Positions 42,636 through 52,304 of a stretch of 64,000 bases of DNA are shown here, piece after piece; position 1 is the first letter of the stretch; each line of letters starts with the position of its first letter. The translations under genes and the position numbers were made by a program. Location of the stretch: NCBI RefSeq assembly GCF_010367435.1, contig NZ_WJWY01000009.1, forward strand, positions 1 through 64,000, given 5' to 3'. A model generated the notes under the pieces. The model ran no database searches and was not told the origin of the DNA. It was given only the letters and a program-made list of their open reading frames with translations. The stretch is from Fusobacterium sp. IOR10. Its GTDB lineage: Bacteria; Fusobacteriota; Fusobacteriia; Fusobacteriales; Fusobacteriaceae.

Positions 42636-42671
42636 TATTTTCAAAATAATTAAAGCATAGGAGATTTAATT

Positions 42672-44057
42672 ATGAATGATGAAAGAATAAAAGAAATAAT
42701 AAAACAAAGTATATTAGATATACAAAAAGAAAATGAAGATATTTCAAAATCAGGAATATTTTTAGATGTTGACGAAGCTATTTCAGCAGCAAAACAAGCT
42801 TTTAAAAGATATTTAAAAATAACCCTAAAGGAAAGAAGTGAAATAATTCAAGTTATTAAAGATAGAATTTTATTAGAAGCTGATGGTTTAGCTGAAATGA
42901 CAGTTAGTGAAACAGGAATGGGAAATGCAGAAGATAAAGCAGAAAAATTTATTTGGGCAACTACAAAAACTCCAGGAGTTGAAGACTTAGTGACTTTAGC
43001 AAGAACAGATGATGGGGGTATGACATTATATGAATTATCTCCCTATGGAGTTGTATGTTCAGTTGCTCCAGTTACAAATCCATGTTCAACCTTGGTAAAT
43101 AATGTATTTAGTGCCCTAGCAGCAGGAAATGCAATAATACATTGTCCCCATCCTAGGGCTAAAAAAGTTTCTGAGCTTTTAATAGAGAAAATTTCTTCCA
43201 TAATAAGAGAGGTTTGTGGAATTGATAATTTAGTGGTTATGGTAAAAAATCCTTCCATTAAAAAAGTTAGACAAGCAATGAGACATCCAGATATAAACTT
43301 AATAATTGCAACAGGAGGACATGGTCTTTTAAAGGAAGCTTTAGTGTGTGGGAAAAAAGTAATTGGAGGAGGTTCTGCAAACCCAGTATGTATAGTTGAT
43401 GAAACTGCTAATATAGAAAAAGCAGCAATAGATATAGTGGAAAGCAGTTCTTTTGATAATAATTTAATGTGTGTTACTGAAAAAAATATTGTAGTTGTAA
43501 AATCAATATCTGAAAATTTAAAAGAAAATTTGAAGAAAAATGGAGCATATCATATTACTTCACCTATTGAATTAATAAAACTAACAAAAGCATGTATAGA
43601 TCAAAATATGCAACCAAACAAAAGACTAAATGGTATGGATGCTAACAAGATATTGAAACTAGCAGGAATAAATTGTTCAAGAAAAATTAAGATAATTTTA
43701 GTTGATTGTATAAAGGAACATCCTATAGTTGTAAATGAAATGTTAATGCCAATACTTCCCATTGTGGAAGTTGAGAACTTTGATAAAGCTTTAGAAGTAG
43801 CTTTGGAAATAGAACAAGGTCTTAGACATACTGCTGTTATTCATTCTCAATTAATTGAACGATTAAGTAGGGGAGCAAAAGAAATGCAAACTTCTATATT
43901 TGTAAAAAATGGTCCTGCTTTTTCTGGAATTGGCTTTAGAAATGACAGGGAATTAAGTATGACAGTGGCAAGTGTAACAGGGGAAGGAACTGTTACTGCT
44001 CGTCATTTTGCTAGAACTAGAAGATGTGTCCTTTGTGAAGGCTTCTCTATTCGATAA
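42672..44057 (+). CDS. CoA-acylating aldehyde dehydrogenase (PduP/EutE-type), copy 1
   Basis: 461 residues. The N-terminal helix DERIKEIIKQSILDIQKENE is encapsulation-peptide-like. The catalytic Cys lies in SSSFDNNLMCVTEKN, with the NAD/CoA blocks APVTNPCSTLVNNVFSALAAG and IATGGHGLLKEAL. It should oxidise the aldehyde made by the diol dehydratase to acyl-CoA, making NADH. It is more diverged than copy 2 around the catalytic Cys (LMC instead of VPC), so the two may differ in chain-length preference. Confidence 0.9.
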   Translation: MNDERIKEIIKQSILDIQKENEDISKSGIFLDVDEAISAAKQAFKRYLKITLKERSEIIQVIKDRILLEADGLAEMTVSETGMGNAEDKAEKFIWATTKTPGVEDLVTLARTDDGGMTLYELSPYGVVCSVAPVTNPCSTLVNNVFSALAAGNAIIHCPHPRAKKVSELLIEKISSIIREVCGIDNLVVMVKNPSIKKVRQAMRHPDINLIIATGGHGLLKEALVCGKKVIGGGSANPVCIVDETANIEKAAIDIVESSSFDNNLMCVTEKNIVVVKSISENLKENLKKNGAYHITSPIELIKLTKACIDQNMQPNKRLNGMDANKILKLAGINCSRKIKIILVDCIKEHPIVVNEMLMPILPIVEVENFDKALEVALEIEQGLRHTAVIHSQLIERLSRGAKEMQTSIFVKNGPAFSGIGFRNDRELSMTVASVTGEGTVTARHFARTRRCVLCEGFSIR

Positions 44058-44094
44058 ATTTTTGTAAATTTAAAAGAAAAATAGGAAGTGAAAT

Positions 44095-45213
44095 ATGAAG
44101 ATAACAAATATAAAAACAAAAATCTATAGTGGAGAAAATTCCTTAGAAGTGTTATCAAATTTAAAAAATGAAAGGGTTTTTATTGTATGTGACCAGTATT
44201 TAGTTAAAAGTAATATAATCAAAAAGATTTTAAATATGTTAAACACTACAAATAAAATAAGCATATTTTCAGACGTGGTCCCTGATCCAAATTTGGAAGT
44301 TGTTGGAAATGGACTGGTAAAATTTGTCAAAGAAAATCCTACAATTGTAATTTGTTTTGGAGGTGGCTCTTCAATAGATACAGGTAAAGGAATCATTTAT
44401 TTTGCTAGATTAAAAAAATTATGTAAAAATGTGACCTTAATAGCAATACCAACAACAAGTGGTACTGGTTCTGAAGTAACTTCAGCTACAGTTATAACAG
44501 ATAAAGAAGAAAATATAAAACATGCAATATTTGATAACAAACTAACGCCTGATATAGCTATTTTAGATCCTATTTTCACAGTAACAGTTCCTAAAAAGAT
44601 AACAGCAAATACAGGAATTGATGTTTTAACCCATGCTATTGAAGCATATGTTTCAAAGGGATCAACATTTTATTCTGATGCTTTTTCTGAAAAAGCTTTT
44701 GAATTGGTTATTAAATCTTTATTAAAATGTTACATAGAACCTAACAATATTGAAGCTAGGAGTATGATGATGGAAGCTTCAAATATGGCTGGAATTGCAT
44801 TTAATATAGCTGGACTTGGAGTAAATCATAGTATAGCTCATCAACTGGGAGCAATCTACCATATTCCCCACGGATTAGCAAATGCTATGGTATTAAAAGA
44901 AATTATAAAGTTTAATAGTAGAAATAGTAATGTAAAGAAAAAGTATGCTGATTTAGTATATAAGTCAAAGATGGTAGATAATTATTTAGATGAAGATTCA
45001 GCTATTAAAATTTTACAAGAGTATATTGATCAAATAATGACAATTATGGAAATGCCAAAAAAAATAAGTGAGTTCAACAAGGAAATAAAAATAAATACAA
45101 ATGATTTAGAAATTATGAAAAAAAATGCCATGATAGATAATTGTATGAAAACAACCCCTGTTGAAATAAGTGATTTAGGAATTGAAATCATCATTAGAAA
45201 CATTTTAAAATAG
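44095..45213 (+). CDS. Iron-containing alcohol dehydrogenase (PduQ-like)
   Basis: 372 residues. Cofactor loop VICFGGGSSIDTGKGI; IPTTSGTGSEVTSATVI; metal ligands in TGIDVLTHAIEAYVSKG and the two His of GVNHSIAHQLGAIYHIPHG. It reduces the aldehyde to alcohol with NADH, recycling NAD for the acylating dehydrogenases within the compartment. It is the last gene of the first half of the locus; 80 bases separate it from the sensor kinase, with no clear terminator. Confidence 0.93.
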   Translation: MKITNIKTKIYSGENSLEVLSNLKNERVFIVCDQYLVKSNIIKKILNMLNTTNKISIFSDVVPDPNLEVVGNGLVKFVKENPTIVICFGGGSSIDTGKGIIYFARLKKLCKNVTLIAIPTTSGTGSEVTSATVITDKEENIKHAIFDNKLTPDIAILDPIFTVTVPKKITANTGIDVLTHAIEAYVSKGSTFYSDAFSEKAFELVIKSLLKCYIEPNNIEARSMMMEASNMAGIAFNIAGLGVNHSIAHQLGAIYHIPHGLANAMVLKEIIKFNSRNSNVKKKYADLVYKSKMVDNYLDEDSAIKILQEYIDQIMTIMEMPKKISEFNKEIKINTNDLEIMKKNAMIDNCMKTTPVEISDLGIEIIIRNILK

Positions 45214-45292
45214 AACATTATATGTTAGAATGCTATTATAAGCCATATAAATCGACAATATTTTATTATTAAAAATAATGGAGGACTGGGAA

Positions 45293-46566
45293 ATGAATAA
45301 TAGCGTTTTAGACGAATTTAAAGAAGTTGAATATGATATTTTAAAGTTATTTGCAAAAGATGAAGTTGAAGAAATTCAAAAAAAATTGCTAATGTTACAG
45401 GTCTTGCCTTTGTAACTGTGGATTATAAAGGTGAACCAGTAACAGAAAAAACTGACTTTTCAGAATTTTGTAAATTTGTAAGAGAGGATCCAAATGCTAG
45501 GAAAATATGTATGTCATCAGATGCCTATGGATCAATACAAGCAGCAGTAACAAAAAAGACTCACATATATATATGCCCTTGTGGACTTGTTGAAATTGCA
45601 ATACCAATTGTTATAAATGGACATTATTTAGGTGGATTTATAGGAGGACAGATAAATTGTCCAGATGTTCCTAATGATATATCTATACCTAGTTTAAAAA
45701 ATGTAATGAAACAAGATGAGAAAATATTAAGAGAATCTTCAAAATTAATATCTAAAACGAACAAGATTTCCTATAAGGAACTTATAAGTATTTCAGAGCT
45801 TGTTAGTTTAATAATAACTCAAATGGCAAAAAATAAAATGTTAAAAATAAAAGAAAATAAAGAAATAAAAGAAAATTTAGAAACATTGAAAGAAAAAAGA
45901 AAATTGACAGAAATAAAATATAATTTGAAAGAAGTTCAATTAAAAATAATAAGATCCCAATTACAAAGTCATTTTTTATATAATTGTCTAAATTCTATTT
46001 CAAATATGGCTATTATAGAGGAAGCAGAAAAAACAAATGAAATAGTAGTTAAGTTTTCAGAATACTTGAGGTTAGCTTTTGAAAATAAAAAAACTAGCAT
46101 AAAAATGTCTGAGGAATTACAAACAGTGGACGATTATTTGAAAATACAAAAAATTAGATTTGGAGATAAATTAGATTACAAAATTATATTAGATGATAAT
46201 TTAAAAAATCAGAAGATACCCTACTATACTATTATGCCCTTTGTTGAAGATGCAGTTGTGTATGGGATTATACCTAAAGTAGATAAGGGGACAATAGAAA
46301 TAAATGTTAGTGGTGTAAAAGAAGATATTATTATAGTTATAAAAAATAATGGAATTATAATTTCAGAAGAGGATAAAATAGTTTTAAATAATTATTATAA
46401 GGAAAATAAGGACTATAAATTTGAAATTGAAAATGTTGAAAAAAGATTTTTAGAAGCCTTTGGTAAAGACTATGATATTAAAAGGGAGAAGGGATCTAAT
46501 AAGGAAACAACTATAACTATAAAATATCCAAAAACATATAAAGAGGAAGTGTTTTTAAATGTATAA
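45293..46566 (+). pseudogene. PocR-domain sensor histidine kinase, frameshifted at a poly-A run
   Basis: ATG at 45293 after GGAGG opens the PocR sensory domain (DEFKEVEYDILKLFAKDEVE), but the frame stops at TAA 45413. The continuation, LAFVTVDYKGEPVTEKTDFS onward, lies one base back. One extra A in the 8-A run 45378-45385 would join both into 424 residues. PocR Cys residues (KICMSSD; IYICPCGL) and the LytS-type kinase (QLQSHFLYNCLNSISNM, H-box His) are intact. It overlaps the response regulator by 8 bases and should control the BMC locus. A GTG at 45418 could start a truncated protein lacking the first 40 residues. Confidence 0.88.
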
Positions 46567-47557
46567 AGTATTGATAGTTGATAACGAGTTTCTAATGAGA
46601 AAAGCAATGAAAAAGGCTATATCTAGTATAGATGGTTTTCAAGTTGTAAATTCCTTTGACAATGGAGAATCAGCTATTAAATATTGCCACGAAAATTTTG
46701 TAAATATAATATTTATAGATTTAGTATTTCCAAGAATGTGTGGGCTAGATATAGTTAGACAAATCTTAAAGGTGAATCCAGATATTTATGTTTGTGTTTT
46801 AACGTCTTATATAGATTTTGAATTAAAAAAAGAAGATATATTTTTTAAGATAAATAAATATCTATTTAAACCAATATCTTTATCTAAGATAAAGGAAATT
46901 TTAGAGACATATAAAATTACATGTAAAAGTAATGATATTAAAATAGAAAACTTAGTTAATCTATTAAAAGAAGGAAATTATAGGAATATATATACAAATA
47001 TTTTTCAATTATCAAAGGATTTGAAAAAAACATTACCAAATGATGAAGAGGAATTAAAAAAATCTCTATTTAAACTAAAGGATAAAATCTATAGAGAATT
47101 AACTATAGAACAAAATATTGTTAAGGAAGAGATTAAAAATATACAAATATCAAGTGAAATAGATATTGCATTTTGGTTATTTAATTTACTAGATAAAATT
47201 TTAAAAAATATAAGTATAAAAAAATATATAATTTTAGAAGATGTATTAAATTTTATAGATAACAATATTTATAAAAATCTAAGTTTAAATGACATTACAG
47301 ATAAATGTATCATAAGCCAAGGATATTTAAGTAGAATATTTAAATCTACATTTAGCATAAGTGTAATGGAATATGTACATTTAAGAAAAATAATGATAGC
47401 AAAAAGAGAGCTTATTTTTTCAAATAAAAGTATAGGAGAAATTGCTTTTGAACTAGAATATAATGAAAGCAATTATTTTGGAAAAGTTTTTAAAAAATAT
47501 GAAAAAATAACACCTTTTCAATTTAGAACTAGATATAAAATTCAAAATAAAGAATAG
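46559..47557 (+). CDS. AraC-type response regulator
   Basis: 332 residues. N-terminal receiver with acidic pocket D9 and phospho-acceptor Asp in IIFIDLVFPRMC (about residue 57); middle helical region; C-terminal AraC domain with two helix-turn-helices (NDITDKCIISQGYLSRIFKS and IGEIAFELEYNESNYFGKVF). It pairs with the overlapping PocR-type kinase and probably activates the compartment genes. TAGGTT repeats upstream of 36636 are candidate sites. Confidence 0.92.
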   Translation: MYKVLIVDNEFLMRKAMKKAISSIDGFQVVNSFDNGESAIKYCHENFVNIIFIDLVFPRMCGLDIVRQILKVNPDIYVCVLTSYIDFELKKEDIFFKINKYLFKPISLSKIKEILETYKITCKSNDIKIENLVNLLKEGNYRNIYTNIFQLSKDLKKTLPNDEEELKKSLFKLKDKIYRELTIEQNIVKEEIKNIQISSEIDIAFWLFNLLDKILKNISIKKYIILEDVLNFIDNNIYKNLSLNDITDKCIISQGYLSRIFKSTFSISVMEYVHLRKIMIAKRELIFSNKSIGEIAFELEYNESNYFGKVFKKYEKITPFQFRTRYKIQNKE

Positions 47558-47576
47558 TGTAAATGAGGTGGAGCAT

Positions 47577-48773
47577 ATGATTGAAACTGATTTTTTAGTA
47601 ACATCAGAATCAGTGAGTAAAGCACATCCAGATAAACTTTGTGACAGAGTGTCTGATGCAATATTAGATAAATATTTAGAATGTGATGAGTATTCAAGAG
47701 TTGCAATAGAAACAATGATATCTAATAATGTGTTATTTATAGCTGGTGAAGTTACCTCTAAAGGTAAAGTTGATATAGATAAAGTAGCAAAAGAAGTTTT
47801 AAAAGAATCAGGATATGACAGAGAAAATGTGGGATTTAATTGTAATAAATGCTTAATTTTTAAAAATATAAACAAGCAATCCACTGACATAGATTTAGGG
47901 GTAAGTCACAATAATAAAGTGGGAGCTGGAGATCAAGGAATCATGTATGGCTTTGCTTGTGATGAGACAAAGGGATTTATTCCAATTACAGCAGATTTAT
48001 CAAGTAAATTATGTGAGAAACTTGATCAAATTAAAAAAAATAAAAAAAATAATTGGCTTCTACCAGATGGGAAAGCCCAAATAACTATGCTATACGATAA
48101 AGATGGGAATCCTAAAAAAATATCCAGTATTATAGTTTCAACTCAACATGTATCTGGAGTAAGTTATGAGACTATACATTTTACAATTTTAAATGAGGTT
48201 ATATATGATGTAATACCATCAAAATATTTATCAAGGGATACAGAAATATATATAAATCCAACTGGAAGATTTGTTATAGGTGGACCTGAAGGAGATGTAG
48301 GTGTTACTGGAAGGAAAATAATGGTTGATACTTATGGGGGAATAGCAAGACATGGAGGAGGAGCATTTTCTGGGAAAGATTCAACAAAGGTTGATAGATC
48401 AGGAGCCTATATGGCAAGATATGTTGCTAAAAATATAGTTGCAGCTGGTTTAGCAAGGAAGTGTGAAGTTTCCATAGCCTATGCCATAGGGAAAACAGAT
48501 CCTGAAATGGTAGAGGTAAATACTTTTTCAACAGAAAAAATTCCTAAAGAATATATAAAAGCAGCTGTAAATGAAATTTTTTCATTTTCAGTGGAAGATA
48601 TATTGAAAAATTTACAATTAAGAAAACCACAATTTTTAAAAACAGCAGCATATGGACATTTTGGAAGGGAAGACCAAGGATTTAAATGGGAAGAAACAGA
48701 TAAAGCAGAAGAATTAAAAAAAATAGCCTTTTTGTCCTTTGTGAAGGATTTTAAAAAAAATAAATTAATTTAA
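47577..48773 (+). CDS. metK: S-adenosylmethionine synthetase
   Basis: About 398 residues, full-length MetK. ATP-site motif [43 protein letters not shown], and the P-loop-like [20 protein letters not shown] are all intact. It makes SAM from methionine and ATP. ATG 47577 after GAGGTGG is chosen over an upstream GTG inside the ribosome site. Its place between the regulator and a shell gene suggests a dedicated SAM supply for the radical SAM activase; whether it is inside the compartment is unknown, as it has no encapsulation helix. Confidence 0.95.
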   Translation: MIETDFLVTSESVSKAHPDKLCDRVSDAILDKYLECDEYSRVAIETMISNNVLFIAGEVTSKGKVDIDKVAKEVLKESGYDRENVGFNCNKCLIFKNINKQSTDIDLGVSHNNKVGAGDQGIMYGFACDETKGFIPITADLSSKLCEKLDQIKKNKKNNWLLPDGKAQITMLYDKDGNPKKISSIIVSTQHVSGVSYETIHFTILNEVIYDVIPSKYLSRDTEIYINPTGRFVIGGPEGDVGVTGRKIMVDTYGGIARHGGGAFSGKDSTKVDRSGAYMARYVAKNIVAAGLARKCEVSIAYAIGKTDPEMVEVNTFSTEKIPKEYIKAAVNEIFSFSVEDILKNLQLRKPQFLKTAAYGHFGREDQGFKWEETDKAEELKKIAFLSFVKDFKKNKLI

Positions 48774-48786
48774 AAGGAGAAATATT

Positions 48787-49077
48787 ATGGGAAATGAAGC
48801 CTTAGGAATGATAGAAACTAAAGGATTAGTAGGAGCAATAGAAGCAGCAGATGCCATGGTAAAGGCAGCAAATGTAACTCTTATAGGATATGAAAAAATA
48901 GGATCAGGGCTTGTAACTGTTATGGTAAGAGGAGATGTGGGAGCAGTAAAGGCTTCTGTAGATGCAGGGGCAGTAGCAGCTGGAAATGTTGGGGAAGTTG
49001 TTTCTAAACATGTAATTGCACGTCCTCACTTGGATACAGAAAAGATATTACCATCAGTATTAGAAAATAAAAAATAG
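48787..49077 (+). CDS. BMC-H shell protein (PduA-like), copy 2
   Basis: 96 residues, closely matching copy 1 at 41020 (shared [20 protein letters not shown] and [20 protein letters not shown]), with differences in the last third ([20 protein letters not shown]) and a longer Lys-rich end. The pore loop is the same. A second major tile gene in the second half of the locus points to duplication. Confidence 0.95.
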   Translation: MGNEALGMIETKGLVGAIEAADAMVKAANVTLIGYEKIGSGLVTVMVRGDVGAVKASVDAGAVAAGNVGEVVSKHVIARPHLDTEKILPSVLENKK

Positions 49078-49102
49078 AATAGGATAGAAAAGAGGTGGAC
49101 CA

Positions 49103-49744
49103 TTGGAAAATATTTTAGAAATAATTACAAAAAATGTGATTGAAAAATTAAAAGAATCTGAAAAATATCAAGTTCCAATAGGAGTTTCAAACAGGCATGT
49201 TCATCTTTGTGAAAAGGATTTAAATATCCTATTTGGAGATGGCTATAAGTTAACAAAGAAATCTCAATTAAAACAACCTGGACAATTTGCTGCAAATGAA
49301 GTGGTGACAATTAGAGGAAAAAAAGGTCAATTTGAAAAAGTTAGAATTTTAGGACCAGTGAGAACTAAAACTCAGGTGGAAATTTCAATTACAGACAGTT
49401 TTAAATTAGGAGTAAAATCAATGGTTAAACAATCAGGACATTTAAATAATACTCCAGGAATAAAAATAATTGGTCCAAAGGGTGAGGTGGATATTCCTCA
49501 AGGTACAATTGTAGCATTAAGACATATACATTTGACTCCTACTATGGCTAGAAATTTAAAATTAAAGGACAATGATGCAATTGGAGTACAAACTCTAGGA
49601 GAAAGAAAAGGAATAATGGGAAATGTTTTAGTGAGAGTTTCAGAAAAATCTTCCACTGAGATGCATATTGATGTGGACGAGGCCAATGCCTTTGAGCTAA
49701 AAAACAATGATATTGCTATTATTAAGAAAAAGCAGGTGATTTAA
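49103..49744 (+). CDS. pduL: Phosphate acyltransferase PduL
   Basis: 213 residues. PduL-type phosphotransacylase, converting acyl-CoA and phosphate to acyl phosphate and CoA and so recycling CoA inside the shell. Zinc ligands are in VSNRHVHLCEKD and ALRHIHLTPTMA; the two beta-barrel halves carry PGQFAANEVVTI and GHLNNTPGIKIIGP. The N-terminal helix (ILEIITKNVIEKLKES) serves as encapsulation peptide. The start is TTG at 49103 after AGAGGTGG. Confidence 0.94.
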   Translation: MENILEIITKNVIEKLKESEKYQVPIGVSNRHVHLCEKDLNILFGDGYKLTKKSQLKQPGQFAANEVVTIRGKKGQFEKVRILGPVRTKTQVEISITDSFKLGVKSMVKQSGHLNNTPGIKIIGPKGEVDIPQGTIVALRHIHLTPTMARNLKLKDNDAIGVQTLGERKGIMGNVLVRVSEKSSTEMHIDVDEANAFELKNNDIAIIKKKQVI

Positions 49745-50556
49745 TGCTTATAGAAAGAAAGATATTATCAGATTTTTCAAAATTAGTAAGGGAAAATAGA
49801 AATCAAAATTTTCAATCAAACTTAAAAGTAGGAGTTGATTTAGGAACTTCTAATATAGTTATATCAGTTTTAGATGAGAATAATAATCCAATAGCAGGAA
49901 TGACTAAAGAATCAAAAGTTGTTAAAGATGGAATAGTTGTGGACTTTATTGGAGCTATAAATGTTTTAAAAATTATGAAAGCTAAACTAGAAGATACTCT
50001 TTCAGTAAAACTTATAAATGCAGCTACAGCAATTCCTCCAGGAATCATTAAGGGTAATATAAAATGTATTTCAAATGTTGTTGAAGGAGCTGGATTTGAA
50101 GTTATAAATATTGTTGACGAACCAACTGCAGCTTCCACTGTTTTAAATATAAAAAATGGAGCAGTGGTAGATGTTGGAGGTGGAACAACAGGAATAAGTA
50201 TATTAAAAAATGGAGAAGTTATTTATACAGGGGATGAACCTACAGGGGGAATACATATGTCTCTTGTAATTGCTGGGTACTATGGATGTTCTATTGAGGA
50301 AGCTGAAACTATAAAAAAAGATAAAAATAGAGAAAGTGAAGTTTTTGAAATAGTCAGACCAGTTGTGGAAAAGATGGCAAGTATTGTAAAAGGTTTTTTA
50401 AAAGACTATGAAGTACATGAGATATATGTTGTAGGTGGAGCTGCATCTTTTGAAGGATTTGAAGAAGTATTTGAAAAATTTATAGGAATTAAAACTATAA
50501 AAACAAATGAGTCATTATTTGTAACGCCGCTTGGAATAGCAATGAACTGCAATTAA
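49744..50556 (+). CDS. eutJ: EutJ-like actin/Hsp70-fold protein
   Basis: 270 residues. ASKHA ATPase fold: phosphate loop VGVDLGTSNIVISVLDENN, DEPTAASTVL, and AVVDVGGGTTGISILKNGEV. EutJ is a frequent compartment-locus protein, thought to be a chaperone; its role is not established. Its ATG overlaps the pduL stop. Confidence 0.9.
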   Translation: MLIERKILSDFSKLVRENRNQNFQSNLKVGVDLGTSNIVISVLDENNNPIAGMTKESKVVKDGIVVDFIGAINVLKIMKAKLEDTLSVKLINAATAIPPGIIKGNIKCISNVVEGAGFEVINIVDEPTAASTVLNIKNGAVVDVGGGTTGISILKNGEVIYTGDEPTGGIHMSLVIAGYYGCSIEEAETIKKDKNRESEVFEIVRPVVEKMASIVKGFLKDYEVHEIYVVGGAASFEGFEEVFEKFIGIKTIKTNESLFVTPLGIAMNCN

Positions 50557-50576
50557 GTAAGAAAAGGGGTACTAAT

Positions 50577-51986
50577 ATGTATGATGAAGATTTTATACAA
50601 GAAACAATTAAACAAGTTATAAAAGAAATGGGAATAAATATAAATTCCAATATAGTGGAAGAAAATAATTATGGAATATTTGAAACTATGGATGAAGCTG
50701 CTGAAGCTTCAGATAAAGCCTGGAATATTTATCATATGTGCTCTATGGAAGAGAGAAAAAAATATGTGGATGCTATAAGGGAAGTAGTTTTAAAAAAAGA
50801 AAACTTGTCATTAATGTCAAAAATGACAGTTGAAGAAACTGGAATAGGTAACTATGAAGATAAAGTAATAAAAAATAGATTAGCAGCAGCGAAAAGTCCT
50901 GGAATAGAAGATCTAACAACAGAGGCTATAACAGGAGATCAAGGAATGATGATTACAGAATATTGTCCTTTTGGAGTTATAGGAGCAATTTGCCCTACAA
51001 CAAATCCAACAGAAACAATTATATGTAATGCTATTGGAATGTTATCTGGAGGAAATACTGTTATTTTTAGTCCCCATCCAAGATCTACAAAAACATCCCA
51101 TTATATTATAAAATTATTAAATGAAGCCTTGAAGGAAGCAGGAGCTCCATCTAATTTAATAACAACAGTGAAAGAGCCTTCCATAGAAAATACCAATAAA
51201 ATGATGAATCATCCAAAGGTAAGAATGTTAGTGGCAACAGGGGGACCTGGAATAGTAAAAACTGTAATGTCCACAGGGAAAAAAGCAATAGGGGCAGGGG
51301 CAGGTAATCCACCAGTGGTAGTGGATGAAACTGCTGATGTAATAAAGGCAGCAAAGGATATAATAGCAGGATGTAGTTTTGATAATAATGTTCCTTGTAC
51401 AGCTGAAAAAGAGGTATTTGTAGTAGAAAAGGTAGCTGATTTACTAATAAATACTATGAAAGAAAATGGAGCTTATGAAATAAATAATCCAATTATTATA
51501 GAGAAATTATGGAAATTAGTTTCCAATGAAAAAAATGGGACAAAGGTAGAATTTGTTGGGAAAAGTGCAAAACATATACTGTCTAAAATTGGAATAGAGG
51601 TTGATGATTCAATAAAAGTTATTATAATGGAAACATCAAAACGTCATTCATTTGTAAAAAATGAAATGCTAATGCCAATTTTACCAATAGTAAGAGTTCC
51701 AGATGTGGATGCAGGAATAGATTGTGCAGTTATAGCAGAAAACGGAAATAGACATACAGCTATTATGCATTCAACAAATGTGGTGAAACTTAGTAAGATG
51801 GCAAAACTAATACAAGCTACTATATTTGTAAAAAATGCTCCTTCATATGCAGGAATAGGAGGAAAAGGTGGAATGGGGTATGCAACCTTTACTATAGCTG
51901 GTCCCACAGGTGAAGGCTTAACTTCAGCAAAATCATTTTGTAGAAAAAGAAGATGTGTAATTTCTGATTCCCTTCATATAAGATAA
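50577..51986 (+). CDS. pduP: CoA-acylating aldehyde dehydrogenase (PduP/EutE-type), copy 2
   Basis: 469 residues. Encapsulation helix at the N terminus (EDFIQETIKQVIKEMGININ), NAD/CoA blocks ICPTTNPTETIICNAIGMLSG and LVATGGPGIVKTVMS, catalytic Cys in CSFDNNVPCTAEKEVF, and the characteristic end FCRKRRCVISDSLHIR. It is closer to canonical PduP/EutE than copy 1. The two share the overall architecture but differ widely in sequence, so they look like old paralogues rather than a recent duplication. Confidence 0.94.
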   Translation: MYDEDFIQETIKQVIKEMGININSNIVEENNYGIFETMDEAAEASDKAWNIYHMCSMEERKKYVDAIREVVLKKENLSLMSKMTVEETGIGNYEDKVIKNRLAAAKSPGIEDLTTEAITGDQGMMITEYCPFGVIGAICPTTNPTETIICNAIGMLSGGNTVIFSPHPRSTKTSHYIIKLLNEALKEAGAPSNLITTVKEPSIENTNKMMNHPKVRMLVATGGPGIVKTVMSTGKKAIGAGAGNPPVVVDETADVIKAAKDIIAGCSFDNNVPCTAEKEVFVVEKVADLLINTMKENGAYEINNPIIIEKLWKLVSNEKNGTKVEFVGKSAKHILSKIGIEVDDSIKVIIMETSKRHSFVKNEMLMPILPIVRVPDVDAGIDCAVIAENGNRHTAIMHSTNVVKLSKMAKLIQATIFVKNAPSYAGIGGKGGMGYATFTIAGPTGEGLTSAKSFCRKRRCVISDSLHIR

Positions 51987-52005
51987 GAAAAAAGGATGTG
52001 AAATA

Positions 52006-52287
52006 ATGTATATAGCTAAAGTTATAGGAAATGTAGTTTCCACAAGTAAAAATGAAAAATTAATAGGTTCAACATTACTTATTATTAAAAGATTAGATGA
52101 AAATAAAAATCCAATTGGACTAAGTGAGATTGCTTTGGATACTGTGGGAGCAGGAACTGGAGAAATTGTAATTGTAGCAAGTGGAAGTTCTGCAAGACTT
52201 GCTGTGAAAAAGGAAGAAATTCCTCCAGTTGATTTATCCATTATAGGGATAGTTGATTCTGTAGAGGTAAATGATTTTTTAGAATAG
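52006..52287 (+). CDS. eutN: BMC vertex protein (EutN/PduN-type)
   Basis: 93 residues forming the pentamer that caps shell vertices. MYIAKVIGNVVSTSKNEKL at the start, IALDTVGAGTGEIVIVASGS in the middle and the C-terminal PVDLSIIGIVDSVEV are standard. It is the only vertex protein in the locus. Confidence 0.95.
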   Translation: MYIAKVIGNVVSTSKNEKLIGSTLLIIKRLDENKNPIGLSEIALDTVGAGTGEIVIVASGSSARLAVKKEEIPPVDLSIIGIVDSVEVNDFLE

Positions 52288-52304
52288 ATTAATAGGGGAT
52301 AAGT

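Noticed and set aside
42417-42644. Minus-strand open frame opposite the KETNN repeats
   Set aside because: It is a low-complexity Phe/Ile shadow of the Lys/Asn-rich plus-strand gene and has no ribosome site.
45418-46566. PocR-type kinase as an intact gene starting at GTG 45418
   Set aside because: No ribosome site precedes it, and the upstream frame with a perfect GGAGG encodes the expected start of the PocR domain, so the gene is frameshifted.
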